Part shown: positions 1-6,173 of the stretch, in pieces
Numbering within the stretch: the first letter of the stretch is position 1
How the letters are laid out: each line of letters starts with the position of its first letter
Source of the DNA: Actinomycetota bacterium
GTDB lineage: Bacteria; Actinomycetota; Humimicrobiia; Humimicrobiales; Humimicrobiaceae
NCBI GenBank assembly: GCA_023488645.1
Contig: JAMDDL010000082.1
Location: forward strand, 1 to 8,780
DNA length: 8,780 nt
Reading direction: 5' to 3'
The notes under the pieces: generated by a model
What the model saw: the letters and a program-made list of their open reading frames with translations, nothing else
What the model was told of the DNA's origin: nothing
The model's database searches: none
Made by a program: the position numbers and the translations under genes

Positions 1-344
1 TAATGTTAAATTCAAAAAAATCAACTTACCAAATTAAGGAAAATAATAAATCAAGAGAATAAAATATACAAATTCCATTTTAATTCAAAGATATGATCTC
101 TCCAAGTATTTCTTTAAAAGATTACGCCAATTCTGCTTAAATTAGATGATTTTGGTAGTAAAATGAGGGCTAACTGACAAGTCAGGATTATTTATCCAAT
201 TTTCAAGTAAAAATTAATATTTTTTTGATTTGCGGCAAAATTTTAATACGGATTAGAATTTAAGATTATATTTTACTATAATTTCCTTATGTCTGAATTG
301 CTGTTAAATTAATCGGCGCATAAATTAATTTATGACACAAGAAA
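1..344. other. AT-rich intergenic region, no gene seen
   Basis: No coding frame of note on either strand. A small inverted repeat (CTGAC, AA, GTCAG at 174-185) and a TATAAT on the plus strand (277-282) without a good -35 box are present. Neither is enough to call a feature. Confidence 0.4.
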
Positions 345-380
345 ACCCGTAATCACTTATAAATATAGGCAATTACGGGT
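345..380 (-). terminator. Rho-independent terminator after the sulfatase gene
   Basis: A perfect 9-bp inverted repeat (ACCCGTAAT at 345-353, its complement at 372-380) has an 18-nt loop. On the minus strand the 3' arm is followed by TTTTCTT. It begins about 50 bases after the sulfatase stop and probably ends the transcript. Confidence 0.75.
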
Positions 381-431
381 CTGGTTTCTCTTATCAAAGT
401 TGGTTTTGTGATAAACTCATAATAGAGAATT

Positions 432-1934
432 TTAGAATCCATTCTTTAACGCATCTGCTAGATAATCAGCTCTATGGTCATTATTCTGTTCAATATGCCT
501 GATTAATCTCATCCTCAACTCTTCCTTTACAGCCTTATAATGTGATGAATTAATAAGATTTTTCATTTCATAAGGATCCTCTTTCAGGTCATACAACTCA
601 TCTGCATCATATAATGCAGCAACATATTTATATTTATCATACATTATAATCCTTTGTAAAATATTTTGATAATGACCGTTATGTTCACAAATCAGCTGAT
701 CAGGCCAGTCTATATCTTTATTTTCACATAAAGGGATCAGGCTCCTGCCGTCCATATCTTCAGGAACATCTAAACCAGCCGCTTTCAGCATTGTTGCCGT
801 AAAGTCCATATTACTTACAAACTTTTCAATTTTACGGCTTTCTTTAAATCGGTCAGGCCAGCGGATAGCCATTGGGATACGCGCTACTTCTTCCGTAAAA
901 GTAGATCCTTTATCCCAAAGTCCGCCATGACTTGCTATTCCATCACCATGATCGGCACACCATAAAACAATTGTATTGTTATAAAGCCCCAATTCCTCCA
1001 ATGCGTCAAGTATGCTTCCGATTGCTGCATCATTTTGAAGTGCCTGTCCATAGCATTTGGCTAGGATATCCTGCCATACTGACCAATCTTTGTTCCATTT
1101 TTTGACATCAGGATAATGATAATCACGATGAATCAAATATCTAACCGGTCTACCTTCCAGATTATCATGAAAACTAGGATATTCAGGGATACTCGAAGGG
1201 TTAATCATGGACGCATAAGGTTCCGATGGAAAGTAAGGTTCATGTGGGCCCCAGAAGCTTGCAACTAGGCTCCAAGGTTGGTTTGCTGCAGCTAACTCTC
1301 TTAGCTTTTCTACGGTAAGATGCGCAACAAAATTATCTTCATGTACCTCAGGTGGACCCTGCAAGATTCCGCATCCACCACCCATAAATGCCCATTCAGA
1401 TGGGTCATGAAGTGTCAATATCTGACCTTCCCATTCAGGAATTCTTGAGAAGTGTTCAATATAAGCACGTGCATCTCCGAGACCTTTTTGTGCTGCATAT
1501 TTATGGTATTCATCAGACATATATACCTTTCCATAATCTGGAAGCGACCAGCCTTCAATCCCATAATCAATCGGTATTCTCTCATGTCCACAGTGCCATT
1601 TGCCAATATAGGCATTGCGATATCCCGCTTTTGAAAGGTGATGACTATAGAGTTGTTGACCACTTCTGAAATCAAGCAAATTACCAAAATAATTTTGATT
1701 GGGATTCCATACAATTCCATGTTTTGAGGGGTATAAACCTGTCATAATACTTGCGCGTGCTGGTGTACATATTGGGCATACAGAATATGCATTATTGAAA
1801 CAAACACCTTCAGAAATAAATTTTTTATATCTGGGATACTCAATTTCAAATGTACCAGGCCTGTTGTGATTATAAAATGCCTGATGATCTGTAATGATCA
1901 TTAAAATATTCGGTTTATTCTTTTGATTAGCCAT
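432..1934 (-). CDS. Cysteine-type sulfatase (S1/arylsulfatase superfamily), cytoplasmic
   Basis: This enzyme hydrolyses sulfate esters (or sulfamates) to release sulfate. The formylglycine motif C-x-P-x-R is Cys56-Thr-Pro-Ala-Arg60, continuing ASIMTGLYPSKHG, so Cys56 is the residue the neighbouring maturase would convert. Other active-site positions are metal ligand Asp16 (in ITDHQ, where many family members have Asp-Asp), Lys112 and His114 in GKWHCG, His231 in GPHEPY, Asp328-His329 in ADHGD, and Lys342 in GLWDKG. The 500 aa length is normal. There is no signal peptide, so it is cytoplasmic and its substrate must be imported. The ATG has an AAAGGA site about 12 bases upstream, rather far. It probably has its own promoter and operator (2219-2265) and ends at a terminator. 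The exact substrate, small alkyl/aryl sulfate or a sulfated sugar, cannot be read from the sequence. Confidence 0.95.
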   Translation of the reverse strand: MANQKNKPNILMIITDHQAFYNHNRPGTFEIEYPRYKKFISEGVCFNNAYSVCPICTPARASIMTGLYPSKHGIVWNPNQNYFGNLLDFRSGQQLYSHHLSKAGYRNAYIGKWHCGHERIPIDYGIEGWSLPDYGKVYMSDEYHKYAAQKGLGDARAYIEHFSRIPEWEGQILTLHDPSEWAFMGGGCGILQGPPEVHEDNFVAHLTVEKLRELAAANQPWSLVASFWGPHEPYFPSEPYASMINPSSIPEYPSFHDNLEGRPVRYLIHRDYHYPDVKKWNKDWSVWQDILAKCYGQALQNDAAIGSILDALEELGLYNNTIVLWCADHGDGIASHGGLWDKGSTFTEEVARIPMAIRWPDRFKESRKIEKFVSNMDFTATMLKAAGLDVPEDMDGRSLIPLCENKDIDWPDQLICEHNGHYQNILQRIIMYDKYKYVAALYDADELYDLKEDPYEMKNLINSSHYKAVKEELRMRLIRHIEQNNDHRADYLADALKNGF

Positions 1935-2230
1935 AATATTCTGTAATCCTTTCTATTATCTCTGTCTTTTTATAAATCTTTATTATAACTGGAATTACTC
2001 TCCTATGTCATTTTGGAGAAATACCTCTTTTATTCTTACTACATTCTCATATTAGTGTCCCAAACAATTCTGATAATTTCTTTTTCAATGTAATTTTAGT
2101 TCCAGTTTTCCAATTTCCACTTACTTATCTATGCTCTCCCTCTTTTTTTGCTCTATCTTTATTTTTATATCTTTTTTAGCAATAAATTAATATTATAAAC
2201 ATGATATTTGAATATATTAAATCGTTTACG
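1935..2230 (-). other. Long 5' leader of the sulfatase transcript
   Basis: The predicted transcript carries about 295 nt before the ATG, purine-rich on the minus strand. Possible structures are a distant 8-bp pairing (AACTGGAA near 1987 with TTCCAGTT near 2100) and a small TCTCC/GGAGA stem about 70 nt before the ATG. Only very short frames are present. I could not match it to a T-box, SAM or other riboswitch by eye. Confidence 0.35.
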
Positions 2231-2240
2231 TAAACGATTT
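2219..2240. promoter_or_regulatory. Perfect 22-bp palindrome overlapping the -10 box: probable repressor operator
   Basis: The half-site AAATCGTTTAC is followed immediately by its exact reverse complement. The palindrome covers part of the -10 box and the predicted start site, where a bound repressor would block RNA polymerase. A two-fold-symmetric site with CG steps in AT-rich flanks resembles operators of LacI-family (or similar dimeric) repressors. No regulator gene lies in the window, so the protein is unknown. Confidence 0.75.
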
Positions 2241-2265
2241 TACCTTAATTATAAATCATTGTCAA
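2237..2265 (-). promoter_or_regulatory. Strong sigma-A-type promoter for the sulfatase gene
   Basis: TTGACA (2260-2265) and TAAAAT (2237-2242) are separated by exactly 17 bp on the minus strand. The -35 box is perfect and the -10 has five of six consensus bases. The expected transcription start is near 2230, in the middle of the overlapping palindrome, and would give an untranslated leader of about 295 nt before the sulfatase ATG. Confidence 0.75.
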
Positions 2266-2530
2266 ACTAATGGTGAGAAAAATATTTTTAAAATATTTTT
2301 TAGTCAGCAGAAAATCCCTATTTTATGGGAAAAATAGAGCTTCTTAAGGTGAGAAGAAATTTTGTTCTTCAGAGCTGAACATATACGCTTGCTCTATCAT
2401 AAGAGTTCTGAAAAATTACTTAAATTTTACTATCATCATAGAGATTAGTACGGTTATGACATTGATATTTTAGTATTTTTTTCCTTTAAATTATTTATAT
2501 GCTCTTTAATCCAACAACTAAAACATAGCA
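2266..2530. other. AT-rich spacer after the maturase gene, weak hairpins only
   Basis: No gene is seen. On the minus strand there are small, AT-rich hairpin candidates, such as GAAGAA/TTCTTC with a 6-base loop, and CTTCT/AGAAG soon followed by a short run of T. They lie within about 2338-2375. One of these may end the maturase transcript, but none is a strong rho-independent terminator, so readthrough into the sulfatase cannot be excluded. Confidence 0.3.
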
Positions 2531-3652
2531 TTACATTCTCATACGTTCGACAATCAAAGAAGCCTCCTGTAGGCGCGGTAGAGTGTACTCAAAAAACTCC
2601 TTATAGGACTTACAGTAGGCAGTCTGCATCTCTCCATCTGCGGTTAGTATCCTGTCTCTTTTACAACCATTGCGGCATAAATCCACATATCGGCATATTC
2701 TGCACTTCTCAGGAAGCTTTACTGATTCTGCAACAAAGCTTTTTGCCACATCCCCCGATATCATTTCGGCAAGGGAGTTTTCACCTATTGTGCCAATCCG
2801 CCATTTGTCATAAACATAATAGTCACACGGGTAAACACTTCCATCACCTTCTATTACAAATTGTATTGAACATTTTCCATTCATGTTGCAGGCCTCTGGA
2901 GGCATGTCCGCTATAATATTAATGTAATTATCAAACTGGCGTATGCTTATATATTTATCCTTCTTGAAATCGTCAAACCACAGGTCAAAAAGCTGACATA
3001 AAAATTTCGAGTAAACCTCAGGCGAAAGATAGAAATCGGTGCCTCCCCTCTCTACTTCAAGTGGCTCAAGACAAGGAATAAACTGTAAATACCTGAACCC
3101 ATTTTTCTTATAGAAGTTATATATCTTCTCAATTTTTCGTGCAGTTAAGCCTGTTACAACAGATAGAATATTTAATTGTACCTTGAATTTATAAAATAGT
3201 GCTGCCGTTTTCATTAGACGGTTATAGGTATCACCGCCAGACACGGTTTTCCGGTTAAGATTGTGTATTTCCTGAGGACCGTCAAGAGAAAGCCCTACAA
3301 GAAAATTATTTTCTGTCAGGAAACGGCACCATTCCTCGTCAATCGTATAGCCGTTTGTCTGGAGGGTATTATTAATTACTACTCTTTTAGTATTGTATTT
3401 TTTCTGAAGCTCAATAAGCTTTTTAAAAAATTTCAGCCCAACAAGGGTAGGCTCTCCACCCTGAAAAGCAAAACCGCAGTGATCATCTGCAAACTCAAGG
3501 ACCTTTTTGACCATCAGATCAAGCATATCTTCGCTAAGCATGCCTGCATTTGGAATTTTACGGTTTTCGGCAATTGCCTTGTAAAAGCAGTATTTGCATC
3601 TTAGATTGCAGGCAGACGAGGCAGGTTTTATAAGTATGTTTACTGGTGGCAT
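2531..3652 (-). CDS. Anaerobic sulfatase-maturating enzyme (radical SAM/SPASM, Cys-type)
   Basis: This enzyme oxidises the active-site cysteine of a sulfatase to formylglycine without oxygen, using S-adenosylmethionine and three 4Fe-4S clusters. The radical-SAM motif C-x3-C-x2-C is Cys15, Cys19, Cys22, followed by FYK. FAFQGGEPTL (61-70) is the GGE region that binds SAM. SLDGP (122-126) is also typical. The C-terminal SPASM cluster ligands are visible as Cys255, Cys261, Cys276, Cys317, Cys320, Cys326, Cys330 and Cys347, and Asp277 sits where the catalytic base lies in the C. perfringens enzyme. The 373 aa length and the KEFFEYTLPRL ending also fit that enzyme as I remember it. No signal peptide, so it acts in the cytoplasm before its substrate folds. 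The ribosome-binding site (GGAA about 12 bases upstream) is weak. The likely client is the sulfatase encoded next, which has the matching CTPAR motif. Confidence 0.95.
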   Translation of the reverse strand: MPPVNILIKPASSACNLRCKYCFYKAIAENRKIPNAGMLSEDMLDLMVKKVLEFADDHCGFAFQGGEPTLVGLKFFKKLIELQKKYNTKRVVINNTLQTNGYTIDEEWCRFLTENNFLVGLSLDGPQEIHNLNRKTVSGGDTYNRLMKTAALFYKFKVQLNILSVVTGLTARKIEKIYNFYKKNGFRYLQFIPCLEPLEVERGGTDFYLSPEVYSKFLCQLFDLWFDDFKKDKYISIRQFDNYINIIADMPPEACNMNGKCSIQFVIEGDGSVYPCDYYVYDKWRIGTIGENSLAEMISGDVAKSFVAESVKLPEKCRICRYVDLCRNGCKRDRILTADGEMQTAYCKSYKEFFEYTLPRLQEASLIVERMRM

Positions 3653-3680
3653 AGTCTAACATCTTTCCGTTTTTATTTTT

Positions 3681-3709
3681 ATTATATACTCAGTTGCCCA
3701 AACTGTACT
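3681..3709 (-). promoter_or_regulatory. Possible promoter for the sulfatase-maturase gene
   Basis: A perfect -10 hexamer TATAAT (3681-3686, minus strand) lies 28 bases before the maturase ATG. With 17-bp spacing the -35 hexamer is AGTACA (3704-3709), a poor match. A 5-bp-arm inverted repeat (CAGTT/AACTG, 3691-3705) fills the spacer and could bind an activator or repressor. A second TATAAT lies at 3722-3727. The evidence is modest, and the maturase could instead be read from the transporter operon, since I see no terminator after ATPase 2. Confidence 0.4.
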
Positions 3710-3769
3710 CCAGAAGCAGGAATTATACTTCACATAAGTCTAATTTCCTCAATATAACTGAAAAAATTG

Positions 3770-3835
3770 TCACCCTCCTTTGTTGTAATTCACAGCCGTA
3801 AACAGACACACGTGTCTATTAAGTGAATCAAACAT
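3770..3835 (-). CDS. Candidate 21-residue peptide ORF (leader peptide or small peptide), unproven
   Basis: An ATG-to-TGA frame lies between ATPase 2 and the radical-SAM gene, starting 35 bases after the ATPase 2 stop. It begins MFDSLN, continues RHVCLFTAVNY and ends NKGG. The last three codons plus stop (AAA GGA GGG TGA) form a near-perfect Shine-Dalgarno sequence that serves no standard start codon at normal distance. The frame is less AT-rich than its surroundings. Against it, the only GGAGG-type site upstream (3860-3866) is about 24 bases away, too far for normal initiation. The RHV-x-L stretch loosely recalls actinobacterial cysteine-responsive leader peptides, from memory. It could be a leader peptide for the maturase, a small peptide tied to sulfur metabolism, or chance. 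I do not recognise it. Confidence 0.3.
   Translation of the reverse strand: MFDSLNRHVCLFTAVNYNKGG
3804..3817. repeat. Short inverted repeat inside the peptide ORF
   Basis: AGACAC, two bases, then GTGTCT: perfect 6-bp arms in the ATPase 2-to-maturase spacer. It could be a protein-binding site or a small hairpin, but such a short repeat can occur by chance. Confidence 0.3.
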
Positions 3836-3870
3836 AAATATTAGGGATTCTTATAGGTTCTCCTCCGGTT

Positions 3871-4614
3871 CTACCACCACTTTATTAGCTCTGTTACATC
3901 GCTACGCAGCTTCACAAAATCAGGTGATGTTATATCGCGAGGTCTTGGCAAGTCAACCTCTATTTTCTTTTTAATCTTTGTGGGCTTGTTTGTGAGGACA
4001 AGTATGTTTTGCCCCAGATATACCGCTTCCTCTATGTTGTGTGTAATAAACAAAACGGTAGTCTTTGTTTTTTCCCACAGTTTGATAAGCTCATCCTCTA
4101 GATTGAACCTGAGCTCAATATCAAGCTGCCCATAAGGCTCATCCATAAGCAGAAGTTCTGGATTTATGGCAAAGGCACGTGCAATGGCAACACGTTGCAG
4201 CATGCTTCCTGAAAGCTGATGAGGATAGTATCCACGGAAAGACGTAAGACCCACCAGGTCTAAAACCTCATTAACTTTTTCCTTTTTCTCTTTAAAAGGA
4301 ACTTTTTTTATATCAAGTCCAAAGCTCACATTCTGTTCTACCGTAAGCCATGGCATTGTCGAATCTTCTTGAAAAATATAAGATATATTGTGATTTTTCA
4401 AATTAACAGGCTCGTTGTTTACTAAAATCTCTCCGCCTGTAATATCATAAAGCTTTGTAAGACTATTTAGGAAGGTTGTTTTCCCACACCCTGTAGGACC
4501 TACTATACAGAGAAACTCGCCATTCATAACCTCAAAGGAAATATTATCCAGAACGAGTAAGCCTCCAAATTTTTTAATGAGATTTACAACCTTTACTTTT
4601 ATATTGTCTGACAT
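3871..4614 (-). CDS. ABC transporter ATPase 2, SsuB/TauB-like, with a variant signature motif
   Basis: This is the second cytoplasmic ATPase, 247 aa from the ATG at 4614, which has GGAGG 8 bases upstream. Motifs: Walker A GPTGCGKT (39-46), Q-loop Gln82, signature LSGSM (134-138; the usual form is LSGGM), Walker B LLLMDEP with Asp158 and Glu159, D-loop region GQLDIELR (162-169), and an intact H-loop His192 in FITHNIEEA. It ends with the LPRPRD block common to SsuB/TauB proteins. The gene begins 15 bp after the ATPase 1 stop, in the same transcription unit. In a heterodimer with ATPase 1, its altered signature would face the ATP site whose H-loop is also altered, while its own Walker/H-loop side would meet the canonical LSGGM of ATPase 1. 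Function as an ATPase is secure; the pairing is inferred. Confidence 0.92.
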   Translation of the reverse strand: MSDNIKVKVVNLIKKFGGLLVLDNISFEVMNGEFLCIVGPTGCGKTTFLNSLTKLYDITGGEILVNNEPVNLKNHNISYIFQEDSTMPWLTVEQNVSFGLDIKKVPFKEKKEKVNEVLDLVGLTSFRGYYPHQLSGSMLQRVAIARAFAINPELLLMDEPYGQLDIELRFNLEDELIKLWEKTKTTVLFITHNIEEAVYLGQNILVLTNKPTKIKKKIEVDLPRPRDITSPDFVKLRSDVTELIKWW

Positions 4615-4622
4615 ATTATGAG

Positions 4623-4627
4623 CCTCC
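4623..4627 (-). promoter_or_regulatory. Ribosome-binding site that decides the ATPase 2 start
   Basis: GGAGG lies 8 bases before the ATG at 4614, an ideal spacing. A TTG at 4629 would be an alternative in-frame start, but this ribosome-binding site falls within the codons right after it, so 4614 is preferred. Confidence 0.8.
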
Positions 4628-4629
4628 AA

Positions 4630-5412
4630 TCAAAGTGTTCTATCTTTAATACTGGAAATTTCCTTGCGCAGCCGCAAAAACTTGGGATCTATGTAATCCC
4701 TAGGCCGTGGCATATCAATTATATATTCGGTCTTAATGCTGGTAGGACAGTTATTAAGTACCACTACCCTGTCAGCTAGGTAAAGAGCTTCTTCAATGTT
4801 ATTTGTAATAAATATAACTGTGCGTCTTTCCTTTTCGTAGATGAATCCAAGTTCCTTCTGCATAAGATAACGTGTCTGTGCATCAAGTGAGCCAAATGGC
4901 TCATCCATAAGCATAACGACCGGCTCGATACAGTACGCGCGGGCAATTCCAACACGCTGTTTCATTCCACCTGAAAGCTTATTAGGGTATACTTTTTCAA
5001 AGCCCTGAAGTCCAACAAGGTTAATATAATATTGTGCACGCTTGCGCCTTTCATTTTTATTTATACCACGCACTTTCAGGCCATATTCAACGTTACCCAT
5101 TGTGGTAAGCCATGGGAAAAGTGCTGTTGTTTGATATACCACACCACGGTCGGGACCCGGAGACTCAATCTTCTTACCATTAACTAAAACCATACCATCT
5201 GTTGGTAACTCAAGGCCGGCTATTATATTTAGCAATATTGTTTTACCACATTGGCCAGGACCAAAAAGTACGAGAAATTCGTTTTCGCGCACCTTAAGGT
5301 CTATTTTGTCTATTACCTTAAACTCATCTATCCCAGAATAGAAGGTTTTTGAAATACCATTACACTCAATAACATATTTTTCATTTATGTTCCGCTCTTG
5401 CTCCATTCGCAT
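4630..5412 (-). CDS. ABC transporter ATPase 1, SsuB/TauB-like, with a degenerate H-loop
   Basis: This is a cytoplasmic nucleotide-binding subunit powering import. Visible motifs: Walker A GPGQCGKT (51-58), Q-loop Gln94, canonical signature LSGGM (146-150), Walker B MLMDEP with Asp170 and Glu171, and D-loop SLDAQT (175-180). The switch region reads FITNNIEEA (201-209), whereas the family norm is F.TH(D/N)I.EA, so Asn204 replaces the H-loop histidine. The C-terminal MPRPRD block (234-239) is typical of the SsuB/TauB group. The first ATG (5412) lies inside the end of permease 2, with AGGAGT about 12 bases upstream, a rather long spacing; a second ATG at 5406 is possible. An in-frame stop just upstream excludes a longer start. 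It probably pairs with ATPase 2 as a heterodimer, because both are encoded beside two unlike permeases. Confidence 0.92.
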   Translation of the reverse strand: MRMEQERNINEKYVIECNGISKTFYSGIDEFKVIDKIDLKVRENEFLVLFGPGQCGKTILLNIIAGLELPTDGMVLVNGKKIESPGPDRGVVYQTTALFPWLTTMGNVEYGLKVRGINKNERRKRAQYYINLVGLQGFEKVYPNKLSGGMKQRVGIARAYCIEPVVMLMDEPFGSLDAQTRYLMQKELGFIYEKERRTVIFITNNIEEALYLADRVVVLNNCPTSIKTEYIIDMPRPRDYIDPKFLRLRKEISSIKDRTL

Positions 5413-6173
5413 AATTTAGCTTCAACTCCTCTCATAATATTTATAAGCAGAAAGCCCACAATACCTATTGCAATCATACCAACAAATATCTGGGTGGGCA
5501 TGTTGTTTTCCATACCGCTGAAAATAATCCATCCAACGCCTTCAGATGCATGTACCATTTCAGCTGCTAAAACCGTGCCCCAGCTGGCTGAAAGTGCTGC
5601 CTGTAAGCCTGCAAATATAAATGGTATCGAGGAAGGTAAAACAATTGAAAAGAATATCTGATGGCTCTTGGCACCAAGCATCTTTGCTGCGCCCACGAGT
5701 ACAGGGCTAACGGCACGCGCACCTGCAAAAGCGTTTAATGTAATGATAGTAAAAGATGAAATAAATATAATAAAGTCTTTTGATATTTCTCCAAGACCAA
5801 ACCATATTATTGCGATCGGGATCCATGCTATAGGCGGGATGGGTCTTATTATTTCATAAAATGGTCTAAGAATAGCTTCGAAAAGTTTGTACCTACCCAT
5901 GGAAAGACCTAATGCAACGCCCAGAATGGCTCCCGCCGTGTAAGCAACCATAACACGTGAAAGACTCCACATAATATGCCCTATAATAGTATAGTTACCT
6001 ATATTTGTATATAAAGCCTTAAAGAATTTGATAATAACCACTATAGGTCCTGGCATTATCTCGCCAAGCTTTGTACCGTTTGTTATAATATACCACAAAA
6101 GCAAAACGACTCCGATAGAAAATATAGCTGCAAATACTCTCTTAATAGCCTGGACTATTGAAGTACTTTTCAT
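5385..6173 (-). CDS. ABC transporter permease 2, SsuC/TauC-like
   Basis: This is the second BPD_transp_1-family membrane subunit, 262 aa from the preferred start at 6173 (264 aa from the upstream ATG at 6179). It has an N-terminal hydrophobic segment (about 13-31), further ones near 72-93, 117-150, 184-207 and 227-247, and an EAA loop at about 163-183 (AAKMLGAKSHQIFFSIVLP). Its RPIPPIAWIPIAIIWFGLG stretch (about 110-128) parallels RPLPGISWIPLMIILFGIG in permease 1, so the pair look like diverged duplicates. Translation is coupled to permease 1 through TAATG. Its 3' end overlaps the start of ATPase 1 by 28 bp, showing that the genes form one transcription unit. The neighbouring maturase and sulfatase suggest an organosulfur substrate, but nothing in the permease itself fixes this. 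Confidence 0.92.
   Translation of the reverse strand: MKSTSIVQAIKRVFAAIFSIGVVLLLWYIITNGTKLGEIMPGPIVVIIKFFKALYTNIGNYTIIGHIMWSLSRVMVAYTAGAILGVALGLSMGRYKLFEAILRPFYEIIRPIPPIAWIPIAIIWFGLGEISKDFIIFISSFTIITLNAFAGARAVSPVLVGAAKMLGAKSHQIFFSIVLPSSIPFIFAGLQAALSASWGTVLAAEMVHASEGVGWIIFSGMENNMPTQIFVGMIAIGIVGFLLINIMRGVEAKLCEWSKSGT

Noticed and set aside
174..185. CTGAC-AA-GTCAG inverted repeat as an operator
   Set aside because: Five-base arms in an AT-rich gap with no promoter or gene nearby are easily due to chance.
1388..1720. Open frames on both strands within the sulfatase gene
   Set aside because: They overlap a well-supported sulfatase in another frame, show no recognisable motifs and lack good ribosome-binding sites.
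3263..3604. 113-codon plus-strand frame inside the maturase gene
   Set aside because: It lies wholly antisense to the radical-SAM core, with no independent motif or ribosome-binding site.
3653..3870. SAM riboswitch or T-box before the maturase gene
   Set aside because: I could not find the expected long paired helices, T-box sequence or terminator, and the region is only 218 bp.
4615..4629. TTG start at 4629 for ATPase 2
   Set aside because: The GGAGG sequence lies just after that TTG and is ideally spaced for the ATG at 4614.
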